Assembly (NCBI GenBank): GCA_963575745.1
Contig: CAUYUJ010015729.1
Location: 248,683 to 312,682, forward strand
From: Prorocentrum cordatum
Taxonomy: Eukaryota > Sar > Dinophyceae > Prorocentrales > Prorocentraceae
Length of the DNA stretch: 64,000 nucleotides
Reading direction: 5' to 3'
In this document: positions 45,010 through 55,617 of the stretch, piece after piece
Layout of the letters: each line of letters opens with the position of its first letter
Numbering within the stretch: position 1 is the stretch's first letter
Position numbers and translations under genes: made by a program
The notes under the pieces: generated by a model
Database searches by the model: none
What the model was told of the DNA's origin: nothing
Seen by the model: the letters and a program-made list of their open reading frames with translations, nothing else

Positions 45010-47305
45010 TTCTCGTGGTGGCGACGGGCATGGCTATGCAGGCCTTCGTCAGCGTGGCCCGGCCACGCCCACTGCAGTCGAGGCGTGCCTCCTGGCGTGC
45101 CGGCATGTCGTGCGGTGCCAGCGGCCCTGGGCGGCGGTGCGGCAGCCGATCGCTGCGCTGGGCCTCAACGCTACTGCGAGTGGGCTGGGCCATCACGGAG
45201 CATCCAGGACAAGTCCGGCTTGGTGTTCCTTGTCCTGCACTACTCCCTTGCGTTCCTGGCAGAACGGGCACGGGAGGCTGCCAGGAAGGCAGCCGCCCTG
45301 GAGGAGAGAGCAGCCCGACAGGGCTCGCTCTGGCCGTGGCGCATGGCTCCTGCTTGGCGGCCGGTCGACGACCTCCTCCTTGGCCAGAAGGAGACCGACA
45401 CCTGGACGGGGGCACCACAAGGGCTGCCTACGCTGGCCGGTGTCACTGTCGCAGTGTCCGCAGGACGGGCTAGCCAAGCACGGGGGTAACATCGACCCGC
45501 GCTGCCTGATCTGCCAGGACGAGCGAGGGACGACCTTCCACAGGCACTTCCGCTGCCCAGCCTGGGAGCGTTGGCGGCGGGCCAGGCTGCCGCCAGACCT
45601 GAAGCGAGCCGCCGATCTTGTGCAGCGCAGGTTGGGTGCGCCGTGCGACGAGGTCGGCATCGGGCTCTTCGTGGACCCGCCCCGCTGCTGAGCAGGCCGA
45701 CCTGGCAAGCCCATTGGGAGAAGCGCTCGCGCGGCTGGAGCGAGGCGCTGGTGGCGCCCGAAGGCACCATGGTCTTCAGTAACCGCTCTTAGCGTCCTCG
45801 GCGACTTCCCGCTGCTGCGCAGTGCTGGCTGGGCGGTGGTGGTCGTCTCGGGCTCGGGCGACGTCATTGCCGAGGCTTGGGGAGCAGTCCTGCCATCCTT
45901 GGTGCCTGCCCAGACGGCCCGTGCTGGCGAGGACTATGCGGCGGTGGTGGCGCTCACACAGATCATCGGTTCCTACATGCTGCTTTGCGACTGCCTCGGC
46001 ACGGTGGAGGCGATCCAGAAACTCGGCAAGGCGCAGGGGCCCACTTCGGTCAACGCGCACATCTGGGCTAGAGTTGCGGGTGATGCTGAGGGTGTGATCG
46101 TCAAGCACACCCCTGCTCACACGTCCCAGGAGGCTGTAGCTCGTGGCGAGATCACAACGAAAGAACGCCATGGTAATCGGCTCGCTTGTGAAAGAGCCAA
46201 GGAAGGGCCAAAGCTCCACGCACTGGCCGACGAAGAGGCTCTGCTTCTCGAGGGCTGCCTGGCGCGAGCCAGGGACGCAGCCCGCTATGCTGCGGAGATC
46301 GAGGTGCACATCTCCAACAGCGGCAAGCGGGAGTGCTGGCCCACGGAGGCGCTCGACGCGATCAACCTCGAGCCCTACCTCTACCCTCAGAACGTCTCGG
46401 AGTACGGCGCGAGCGTGCTCGACCACCCGACGTCGACGGCTACGAGGGCTGGGGCGGCGGCGGCCCTGGCAGCGGGCGCCGCCCTGGCAGCAGCCACGGC
46501 CAGCCCAGGCCCCACTGTCCATGCTGGTGGCCAAGCAGGTGGTGATGGGCGGGCCTGCATGAAAAGGCTTGCGGCTGCCGCGCGATCGCGGCGCGGCGCT
46601 TCTGGCGACGGCGTCTCCCCCGCCTCGTCCGCGCCGCAGGCCTTCACGAGAGCGGTCAGAGCGAGGGCTGAGGCCAGGGCCGCCGAAGCTGAACAGCCAG
46701 GTGCTGCGCCGTGCCCCCCTTGCCCGAGCTTGGCAGCTGCGGCTACGGCCGCGGGCCCTTGGATCGTCAACGAGCACCTGCTGATTGAGACGCGCGCGCT
46801 CGCTCGGCCAGGGGAGCCCTTGCTGGCGTGCACGTCTTGCTACTTGTACTGCAACCAGCCGCGCTATGCGCACAGGGGCCTCGGCAAGGGCTGCCAGGGC
46901 GCAGAGACCAGAGCCAAGCAGGGTTCGAGGGCGCAGGCGACGGCTGATTTCGCGAAGACGCTCCTTCCTGGCAAATCGAAGGAGCCGATCGCTCCGCTGG
47001 CCTCACCGTCGCCGAGCACGCGGGCCAGGCGGGCCAAGGCATTGAAGGTAGACCCCGCGCTAGAGCTGGAAGGCGGCGCCTCTGGCGTACTTGGGCCTGT
47101 GGTGGGAACGTGGCCTGCCGCCGCCCCCGAGGTGCCCGCGCCCCGCCAGAGCCCCGCCGCCCACCCTGCGTGCGGGTGCGAGCGAGGAGGAGGCGGTGGC
47201 GGGGCTCCGCGTGCCTGGGCTGGACGCGGATCTGGCGTCCCACGGTTTCGCGACGGCGGGCGAGGCCAGGGCCCACGGGCGGGCGGCGCAGGAGACCCGC
47301 CGTGA
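45010..47305 (+). pseudogene. LINE ORF2 C-terminus (zinc knuckle and RNase H)
   Basis: Fragment of a non-LTR retrotransposon polyprotein. A CX2CX8HX4C knuckle, CLICQDERGTTFHRHFRC, lies at 45503-45556, the type found between RT and RNase H in dinoflagellate LINEs. An in-frame TGA (45689-45691) and a frameshift near 45780 follow. RNase H then runs from about 45800 to 46260: GWAVVVVSGSGDVIAEAWG, the AGEDYAAVVALTQI helix with the conserved Glu, LLCDCLGTVEAI with the conserved Asp, VKHTPAHTSQEAVARG with the His loop, and HGNRLACERAKEG. The first catalytic Asp region reads VFSNRS rather than VFTDGS and the last Asp (normally in AD..AK) is Cys, so the enzyme would be inactive. The rest to 47305 is an Ala-rich tail with a Cys cluster (CTSCYLYC). 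No reverse transcriptase is visible upstream. Confidence 0.8.
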
Positions 47306-47505
47306 GCGGGAGAGCGGGTGGGCGGTGGGCCGGGCCTACGGCGGAGCGGTGCGCGGTCGGCGCCCCCGTCCTTGGCCCCGTGCGCGCCGCCGTTTGCGGC
47401 GTGCTTGAAGTCCATGCGCGGCACGCGCGCCCTGAGCGCGCTCGCAGTGTTTTTTTTGTTAGCGTCCCGCGGGGGGGGGTGATGTTCAAAGCGCCCTCCG
47501 AGGCA

Positions 47506-47790
47506 GATTGTCGAGGAGGTCTCGAGCGAAACGGTAGCGTTTGAGACTCGGAGCCCTTCCGAGTCTTGATTGTCGAGGTGGTCACTGGCAAAACAGCCAT
47601 TTTTGAATTTCTGAGCTCTCTCCGAAACCAAGTTGTCGAGGACGTCCCGAGTGAAGCGGTCATCATCGGGATTCGGAGTCCCGAGGCTCATTTGTCGAGG
47701 CAGTCACAAGCGAAGCTGGCACATTGGAAATTCAGAGTCTTCTTCGAGGCCAAGTTGTCGAGGATGTCACGAGCGGGACAGCCATGCGAG
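47506..47790 (+). repeat. 62-bp tandem repeat, five units
   Basis: TTGTCGAGGNNGTCNCGAGCGAA recurs at about 47508, 47570, 47632, 47692 and 47755. Units also share a TTTGARACTCGGAG/ATTCGGAGTC segment. Confidence 0.85.
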
Positions 47791-47934
47791 GCCAGGGGAT
47801 CACGTTTCAGTCTTAGTTTTACGCGCTCCTGGAGAACCGAGAGTGCCAATCACCTGTAGTTTCGCATACCCCAGGCGCCTCGAGGCGCATATCGTCTGTA
47901 TTTTCACAGGCGCCAGGAGCTTGAGAACACACAT

Positions 47935-48135
47935 CTCCTCCTCCTCCTCCTCCTCCTTCTCCTCCTCCTCCTCCTCTTCCTCTCTCCTCCTCCTCCTCCT
48001 CCTCCCTCCTCCTCCTCCTCCTCCCTCCTCCTCCTCTCTCCCTCCTCATCTCCCTCCTCCTCTCCGTCCCCCTCCCTCCTCCTCCTCCTCCTCCTCCTCC
48101 TCCTCCTCCTCCTCCTCCTCCTCCTCCTCCTCCTG
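47935..48135 (+). repeat. (CTC)n microsatellite
   Basis: CTC with TTC and CCCTC slips. Confidence 0.95.
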
Positions 48136-48464
48136 GTCGTGCCAGAAGGAGAATGGAGGTGTGGTTGCCATGCGGAACAGGCGTGAGGCTCCTCTGAGCA
48201 TGCCTTCACGCATGTCATGCGACCCTCCACCATGTCATCACCAGCTCATCATCTACAGTGGAGACCCTTGCCAAGAAGCGCCCTGCTCGCCTCCACGGTG
48301 CCCTGGGCTTCTTGGCTTTCGGTGGTCTTGCTGTGGAGAGCGCGACGTCCCCACACCCAAAATCAAAGGACGGCCTGGGGTCTCAAGGTTGCGTTTCTCA
48401 TGAAAGGTTTCTTGTGGACTGGCCTCCACTGTACCCTTGGATATTGTACCACGGCGAGGGCCCC

Positions 48465-48620
48465 CAGGGGAAAGCTTGCACGCAGATGTTGCAATCGGTG
48501 GGTGCTAAGCCTCGAAGAGGGTCGGTGCCAATCGTTGAGGCCGTGTTGGCGTCCCGCGGGGGGGAGGTTAAGGTTCAAAGTGGCCTCCGGGGCAGATGGC
48601 CGAGGAGGTCTCGTGGCAGG
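48465..48620 (+). repeat. dispersed repeat (second copy of the 43.7/47.5/44.6-kb blocks)
   Basis: GGGGAAAGCTTGCACGCAGA matches GGGGAAAGCCTGCACGCAGC at about 44621. GAGGGTCGGTGCCAATCGTT matches 43691. TTCAAAGTGGCCTCCGGGGC matches 47484. Confidence 0.55.
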
Positions 48621-48667
48621 GTTGGGTTTCCTGTGGAAGGCTTCTTGTGAACTGGCCTCCGCTGTAG

Positions 48668-48841
48668 AGTCGGGGCGCTGAACAAGGAACCCTCTTCGTC
48701 TGGGAGGGGCTCCGTGTTCCTTAAGTGTTTCACAGCTTGCCTCAGGTTTTCCCTATGTTTTCGACGGGAAATCGAAGTTTAGCCCATGGAAAAAACGGGC
48801 CTCGTTCCTTATTTAGGACTCCTTAGGTCAACGCCCCGACT
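48668..48841 (+). mobile_element. 174-bp MITE with AGTCGGGGCG terminal repeats, copy 1
   Basis: Left end AGTCGGGGCGCTGAACAAGG, right end TTAGGTCAACGCCCCGACT; about 22 bp of imperfect terminal inverted repeat. The centre holds GCTCCGTGTTCCTTAAGTG and TTTCACAGCTTGCCTCAGG. About 80% identical by eye to 58519-58694, in the same orientation. Lies about 100 bp upstream of the putative first codon of the channel gene. Confidence 0.85.
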
Positions 48842-48942
48842 GCACCCTCGAGCCCTCCGCAGCCCCTCCGGCTCCAGCCGCGCCCTCGGGCCGCCGGGCG
48901 CGCGGGGCGGGGGTCGGCGCGGCCGCCAGCGCACGAGGAGCC

Positions 48943-49019
48943 ATGGCCGCCGCCCGTGCCCTCCGGGAGGCGTTCGCGGACAGCGTGGCGGACAGCCTGG
49001 ACCGCCTAAGGGAGGCCAT

Positions 49020-49020
<1 letters not shown>
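48943..49020 (+). CDS. putative first coding exon of the channel gene
   Basis: ATG at 48943 in a GAGCCATGGC context opens a 26-codon stretch, MAAARALREAFADSVADSLD followed by RLREAI, with amphipathic heptads. The heptads continue smoothly into EALLARHEELLQEL at 49899 if the intervening 878-bp ATC-rich segment is removed. The join is phase 0 and lies at a CCATC duplicated on both sides. The exon is inferred from that continuity, not from a homologue. Confidence 0.4.
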
Positions 49021-49898
<878 letters not shown>

Positions 49899-52357
49899 GA
49901 GGCCCTCCTCGCGAGGCACGAGGAGCTGCTGCAGGAGCTCCTCCCCGAGCAGACGCGGCAGGGCGAGCCGCCCGCGACACCCGCGCCGGCCGGGCAGGGC
50001 CGACATGACGAGGGCGATGGCGTCCTTGGCCAGAATCTCCTGGAACGTTCCAAGGAGTGGGGGGTTCCTTCGAAGGGCTTAGGCGACCCGTCCTCCTCCT
50101 CCTCCTCCTCCTCCTCCTCCTCCTCCTCCTCCTTTTCCTCCTCCTCCGCCTCCTCCTCCTCCTCGTCCTCCTCCTCCTCGTCCTCCCCCTCCTCTTCGTC
50201 CTCGTCCTCCTCCTCGGGTCGCCAGCGGCCCCGGGGGAAGCCGCGCACCGAGGAAGCGCAGGAGCAACCGCGCCGCGAGGCCCCGCCGCCGGCGCAGCCG
50301 CAGGCGGCCGGCGCAGTCGCGCACGGGGCCGTCGCCGTCGAGGACCGCCAGGACTCGCCTCGGCCCTCCGGCTCGACCAACTCTCCTCGGCTCGCCAGCT
50401 CGCCTCGACGAGCCTTGTTCCCGACCGCGGGTCTCAAGAGAATGGGCAGCGAGTTGATCAGGACGCAGAGGCGGCACATGACGGAGGACTTCTTCGAGGC
50501 CATCACGCACGAGTCCGCCAGGGGAGGCCTCGTGAAGCAGAGCCGCATCGCCGGCGAGGATCTGGCGCCGGCGCAGGCGCTGGAGGAGCACCGCGTTTTC
50601 CGGGAGGCCCGCGAACACCTGGGGATGACGGAGTCTCCTGTTTGGGAAACCGCGATCCTCGCCGAGCTGGACGACAGCACGAGGAAGTGCGTGTCGCAGT
50701 CCAGAGATTTGTTCAGGCGCAAGCTGCGCGTGGGCGACATGCTGGTGGACAGGAACAGGTGCCAGGGCGTCATCCAGCACCCAAACTCCCGGTGCCGGCT
50801 CGCCTGGGACCTCACCGGTTTCCTCTTCATCATCTACGACGTAATCGTCATCCCTCTCTATGTCTTCGACTTGCCCGAGGAGAATAGGTTCACCATGGCG
50901 TTGACGTTGGTGTCGTCGTCCTGGTGGACCGCCGACATTTTCGTCTCCTTCATCACAGGCTACCACATCGATGGTTTCTTGGAGATGAGACCTTCGATGA
51001 TAGCAAGGCGGTATTTGAGATCATGGTTCGGACCAGATCTCACCATCGTGCTCATGGACTGGGCTTTTGTCATTGTTGGCTTGGGCGATGCTGCAGGCAT
51101 TCTGCGCATACGCAGGTCGTTGCGGGCTCTCCGCATCATCCGGGCACTGAGGTTGGTCCGCCTCGTCAAGGTCACCGAGATATTTGCGAAGCTCACCGAC
51201 GGGATCAACTCGGAGTATGGACTGATACTGCTGAGCATTATGAAGCTCGTGATGTCTGTTGTCATCCTGAACCACTATATCGCGTGCGTGTGGTACGCCC
51301 TGAGCGGCGTCCAGGTCGGCGACTCGAGGCAGTGCTCGTGGGTGAGGAAATACCACGTGGAGGACACCTCCAACATCTACAAGTACCTCACAAGTTTGCA
51401 CTGGTCGATGACGCAGTTCATGCCAGCTTCAATGGAGGTGAATCCATGCACTGAGGTGGAGCGAGCCTTCACGGTTTGCATCCTCGTGTTCGGTCTGGTG
51501 TCGTTCTCTTCGTTCGTCAGCAGCATCACGACCGTGATGGCCCAGCTCGCCAACATCAGTAAAGACCGAACCAAGGCGGAAACGAACTTGCGACAGTACC
51601 TCAAGGAGAACCGGGTTTCGGTGGATCTGGGGATTCGCATTCGCAAGTACTTCCGAGACAACTACGAAGCCCGCCGGAAGCGTGTCCACGAGCCCGACCT
51701 CATCTTCTTCGGCAGTCTCCCCGAGGTCTTGAAGTTGGAGCTCCGCCGGGAAATATACATGCCCGTCATCACGTTGCACCCGCTGCTCGAGCAGTACGCC
51801 CACGCAGACACCGCAGGAATCTGGCTGGTGTGCCACCTCGCAATGTCGCAGCAGTCGTGGCTGCCAGGCCAGACGATCTTTCTGCGAGGGGAGCGCGCCT
51901 CCGAGATGCTGATTGTGTTGTCGGGCGCGCTGGAGTACTCCTGTCACCTGAGCTCCTCGATCGACGTGGAGATGGACCAGTGGCTCTGCGAGGCCGTGCT
52001 CTGGAGCGAGAAGTGGCACTACTGCGGCCGTCTCGCCGCGAAGCAGAACTGCGAGATCTACGGCCTCAGCGCCGCCAAGTTCCGCGCAGTGACCGGCCAG
52101 CGGCTGGCGTCGTTCCAGTACCTTCAGAAGTACGCCGGCAGGTTCATGGCCTCTTTGAGGTCCGCCGAGAAGATGGGCCTCGGCGCCACCGACCTCTGCG
52201 AGGACGCCTACGCCGTGAGCCAGATGGTGATGTCCGTGTTCGAGGACGTGGGCGGGACCCCCCCCGGCAGCCTGGCCGACGGCGAGGACGAGCCCTCGCA
52301 GGCCGCCGACCTCCCCACGCGCGGGTCGAGCGGCGACCTCGGCATCAGCAGGCCCAG
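49899..52357 (+). CDS. voltage-gated/CNG-type cation channel, main exon
   Basis: Plasma-membrane cation channel subunit of the EAG/HCN/CNG superfamily. Exon-relative residues: N-terminal coiled coil (1-15); poly-Ser tract from a CTC microsatellite (about 63-107); S1 AWDLTGFLFIIYDVIVIPLY (300-322); S2 with SSSWWTADIFVSFITGYH (331-355); S3 GPDLTIVLMDWAFVIVG (375-395); S4 RRSLRALRIIRALRLVRLVK with Arg about every third residue (398-426), indicating voltage sensing; S5 LSIMKLVMSVVILNHYIACV (443-467); pore loop SLHWSMTQFMPASMEV (500-515); S6 with SFSSFVSSITTVMAQL (523-549); C-linker; and a cyclic-nucleotide-binding-like domain (about 603-742). The pore has no GYG or GFG filter, and the phosphate-binding FGE...R motif is not seen in the cNMP domain. 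Both suggest unusual selectivity and weak or absent nucleotide binding. The transmembrane core is one uninterrupted frame. The exon probably ends at CCCAG|GAGGGGAAAA. Confidence 0.9.
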
Positions 52358-53467
52358 GAGGGGAAAAAATGCACGGACACGGTTCGTCCCCGACTCTCCC
52401 AGGAAAGTAAATGGGAAAATCACCGGGGGGGGGGGGGGCGAAGCGAAGACGAAAGCCCAGACGATCTGGGAAAACGTGGGGAGTCCTGGGATCCGTGTCC
52501 CCAGAGATCCGACGTCGTGGTTTTTTCAATACGCGGTCCCTGGAAGCCTCGATCCATTCCCCAGGACCGGTTTTTCATCGCATCGCATCGCATCGCCGGC
52601 GGCACGAGAGCTGTCTGAAGCATCACGGGGCGCCTTCACACCTCGTGGCAAGCATCTGGACGCTTGCTTTCGAAAGCTGTGGCCGAAAAAAGTTGGTTTC
52701 ATCATGGTTAAATCCATGAGTTTACGCTCTGGCCGAGGGGCTCTGCAGCAGCACTCGGGATGCCGCGTGGCCGGCGCCCTCGTCCCCCGAGCGGCTCGTG
52801 GCCTGCCTCGGTGGGAGAAGGCCTCAAGGCACCCACACCATCAACACCATCATTTAAAGAGTTGCCCCTTGGGCGGTGCACTCGAAACCCGTTCCCCCCC
52901 CCCGCCGCCTCCAGAGCAAATTCAACCAGGGGAACAATCCTGGCCAAGACGCCCTGGGGGTGAAAGTTGAAAGTCAAAACGTGCTCATTCACATCTTTCT
53001 TGGCAGTGAAAAAAGCGCATGCCAGCACCTCACGCTCAAGACTCAGAGGCGTCGTGAACTCGGCAATCATCTGCTGCAAGACCTGCAACTGCTTCTCCAA
53101 GGGCATCATGCCAGCAAGGTCCAAGAGTTTATCACGCTGCATGGCCTCCTGTCGTTTTTTGACGGTCCCGCGTCGTTTTCATCCTGAGTCGCTTCCTACC
53201 GGTTTTTCATCCTGAGTCAAAACGGTGCGTCTCCCTTCCTTCCCTCCCTCTGCTAATCAACGCGAGTGAGGGTGAATAGTCGTTTTTGGACGGTCCCGAG
53301 GCCCAGCGAGGGCTCCTAGGGGCCGAAATTAGCGAAAAATGTCCGTCGTGATTCTTTCAATGCGTTGGATCTCTGGGCTTTTTTTTTTGGGGGGGGGGGG
53401 GATCTCTGGGTTTGTCTGTTGGATCTCTGGGTTTGTCTGTCTGCGTGTCCCCGGGCCCCTTTTGCAG
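52358..53467 (+). other. probable channel intron 1, introner-like 5' part
   Basis: 5' end GAGGGGAAAAAATGCACGGA follows CCCAG. 3' end GTGTCCCCGGGCCCCTTTTG then CAG, with a T-rich and G-rich run before it. The first ~150 bp (CTCCCAGGAAAGTAAATGGG, AAAGCCCAGACGATCTGGGA) is a diverged relative of the elements at 44848 and 53616. The frame stays open for about 610 bp into it, but that part has no domain character. Confidence 0.55.
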
Positions 53468-53587
53468 GCAGACGTCGGGCGAGCGGCGCTCGCAGGGCGC
53501 CCTGCCGGAGCGGGGCGACTCCCGCGCCGCCCTGGGCATGGCGGAGAGGAGGGCGCCGCAGCGCGTGGTCGCCAACGAGGTCCGAAG
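53468..53587 (+). CDS. probable channel exon 2
   Basis: Bounded by GGCCCCTTTTGCAG and CGAAG|GGGAAAAAAC. Joining AG (52356-52357) to G (53468) keeps frame and gives Arg, then QTSGERRSQGALPERGDSRA and ALGMAERRAPQRVVANEV. Charged, soluble C-terminal tail with no domain. Supported by matching splice-site sequences and phase, not by a homologue. Confidence 0.45.
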
Positions 53588-53615
53588 GGGAAAAAACGCC
53601 ACGAACAGAAATCAG

Positions 53616-53774
53616 GAGGGGAAAAAACACACAGACACAATTAATCCTCGATTATCCAGAAAATATGGGGAAATATGGGAAGTGGTGGGGAAGACAAAAA
53701 CCCAGAAAATATGGGAAAATATGGGGACTATTTTTATTTGTGTGTATTTATTTGTGTGTCCTGGGGCCCCTTCA
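53616..53774 (+). mobile_element. intron-like (introner-like) element, copy 2
   Basis: Starts GAGGGGAAAAAACACACAGA after ATCAG and ends TGTGTGTCCTGGGGCCCC then TTCA. It contains two ATATGGGAAAATATGGGGA-like blocks and TTTATTTGTGTGTATTTATT. It lies inside probable intron 2 of the channel gene. Confidence 0.65.
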
Positions 53775-54262
53775 ATAAACTGTTGGCGCTCCGCGCAGAT
53801 TTCTTTTCGACGAGCGCGATCCAGCTCGCAGAGTGACTACAGTCAACCATGATGGCAAGGATGGGCAGCCTTCCCAAGGGTACCCTTGCGTCCTTGCCTC
53901 CTCGGTCCACCCTTTGCCGCTTTCGCTGGCCGCGCCCCGCTCGAAAAGCTTCGACATGGGCGTCCAAGGCCCTTGCATCCTTATCGCGCATCCTTACTGT
54001 ACTGGTTGGCTGGATTCGCAAATGGCCTGGATACCCCGCGGTGGATCTACGACAGATTACATCAAGTCAGGCATGTGTTTTTCGGACATTTGCGAGTAGG
54101 CACTTTGCGAGTAGTGGGACGCGCTCGGCGATTCTTGGATCCGCGCCTGGGCCCAACCGGCGGCGCCTCCGGCGCCGCCCCTGGCGCGCTCCGCGCGCCA
54201 GTGAGGGGGGTCCAGCGCAGATCCAGGAAATCAGCGCGGAGCGCCAGAAGTTGACGTTTATG
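53774..54262. mobile_element. foldback element FB1
   Basis: Left arm ATAAACTGTTGGCGCTCCGC (then GCAGATTTCTT), right arm AAATCAGCGCGGAGCGCCAG (then AAGTTGACGTTTAT). About 490 bp because about 330 bp of unrelated sequence sits between the left arm and the GGCGGCGCCTCCGGCGCCGC core. Confidence 0.7.
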
Positions 54263-54536
54263 ACGCTTTTTCTTCTTATGAAGGTCGAGAACGAGACCAG
54301 CAGTGTGAGGAGCGTGTAGCGGCCAGCCTGCCTTCTGCACTGTTCGTGCGGCAAAGATCTTTTTGGGAGCCCGTCCTTCGGCTCTCGTCAACCCTTCCTC
54401 GAGACGACGAGGACGGTTTTTGCTATGTTGTGCGCTCCCCGTGAGACTGTGTCGTTGATTCCAGCTCCCCGGATGCACAACGCATCTCGAGGCGTTTCAG
54501 TTGGAATCTTGACTCGAAAAAGAAAAAAACACGTAA

Positions 54537-54695
54537 ACATAAACTGTTGGCGCTCCGCGCGGATTTCTTGGATCCGCACCTGGGCCCCCCGGCGGCGCCT
54601 CCGGCGCCGCCCCTGGCGCGCTCCGCGCGCCAGGGAGGGGTGGTCCAGCGCGGATCCGAGAAATCCGCGCGGAGCGCCAAAAGTTGATGCTTGTG
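54537..54695. mobile_element. foldback element FB2
   Basis: Arms 54549-54577 (starts GGCGCTCCGCGCGGATTTCT) and 54650-54678 are reverse complements at 28 of 29 positions. The centre has two more hairpins, GGCGCCTCCGGCGCC and CTGGCGCGCTCCGCGCGCC. Within probable intron 2. Confidence 0.85.
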
Positions 54696-54735
54696 TGTGT
54701 TTTCGTTTTCCTTCCGTTGCCGCCGTTTGTTCCAG

Positions 54736-54917
54736 GCCTACGTCGGCCGAACGTGTCGAGCCGACGGTGGGCCAGTTTGGTTTCAAGGTTTCACCGCGCC
54801 GCCGCTTGTCGAGAAAATGTCTGACGCGCGGCAGCGCGTCTTTGCGGCTCGTGGCACCTCTGTGCGCTTCGTCGGCTGCCGTGGCATCTATTTCTGCCCG
54901 CGATCCCGTCGACTGAA
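54736..54917 (+). CDS. possible last exon of the channel gene
   Basis: Follows a pyrimidine-rich acceptor, TTGCCGCCGTTTGTTCCAG. Joining AG (53586-53587) to G (54736) keeps frame and reads PTSAERVEPTVGQFGFKV and then a basic stretch SPRRRLSRKCLTRGSASLRL, with a TGA at 54915-54917. Consistent phase across both introns supports it; there is no homologue evidence. Confidence 0.35.
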
Positions 54918-55042
54918 GTCGGGCGTGTCCCTCCACAGGAGGAGTATCCAAAATTGGTAAGACTATAGTCCGGGGACGACGTCTCCATGAATGTTTGACT
55001 ACTTGGGGGTATTGTTTTAGGGGAGCGAAAAGTGGCATAAAC

Positions 55043-55196
55043 ATAACAACTCGGAGGTCCGCGCGGATTTCTCGGATCGGCGCTGGACCCCCCTCCCTGG
55101 CGCGCGGAGCGCGCCAGGGGCGGCGCCGGAGGCGCCGCCAGGGGGCCCCAGCGCCGGTGCGAGAGAGCAGCGCGGACCTCCGAGTTTTATGTTCAC
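55043..55196. mobile_element. foldback element FB3
   Basis: Left arm ACATAACAACTCGGAGGTCC (then GCGCGGATTTCTCGG), right arm GCGCGGACCTCCGAGTTTTA (then TGTTCACG). The centre is CTGGCGCGCGGAGCGCGCC and GGCGGCGCCGGAGGCGCCGC. Same architecture as FB1 and FB2 with different outer arms. Confidence 0.8.
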
Positions 55197-55430
55197 GTCA
55201 CGTTTCGTCCCCCTATGTTTGACCATGTTTGATTTGAGTCGTCCAAGATCCAAGATCAGCCTGCAGGAGGCCGCGCCCGACCTAACCGTTGACGCACGAG
55301 CGCCGCGTCCTGCCGAGGGCGAGCGCCGCGGCGACGAGCGGAGTGCCGCCCTCCGAGCATCGGAGCTGCCTGGCTTCTCGGCCCCCGTCGGCCTGCCGCC
55401 CGAGTGCATCGGGGGCGGCAGAGGAGGGGG
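55197..55430 (+). other. possible small coding segment, unassigned
   Basis: After an acceptor-like CAGCCTGCAG at about 55267 the frame reads EAAPDLTVDARAPRPAEGER and SAALRASELPGFSAPVGLPP to a stop at 55437. Coding-like composition only; could be a further exon or chance. Confidence 0.25.
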
Positions 55431-55605
55431 GTGGTGACTAGGGGGGGGGGGATATCACGGCGTGGGCCACGATGTTTCCCCAGATTTCATGGCGCCTCTT
55501 CTTGCTTCATGACGCCCCTGGCCCCCCCGCGGGGCCGCGCACATGCCGCCGGTCATGATTTGCACCCCCCCCTCTTGGACGCCACCCTCTTTGCCGCCCC
55601 CGATT
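55431..55605 (+). repeat. ~180-bp dispersed element, direct copy
   Basis: Reverse complement of 17265-17447: GGGGGGGATATCACGG, TTTCATGGCGCCTCTTCTTG, CATGACGCCCCTGGCCCCCC, CCGCCGGTCATGATTTGCAC. Confidence 0.7.
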
Positions 55606-55617
55606 GTCAGCTTGCCA

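Noticed and set aside
52358-52970. Continuation of the channel protein beyond 52357 in the same frame
   Set aside because: The sequence after CCCAG matches the intron-like element found in other loci and loses coding character.
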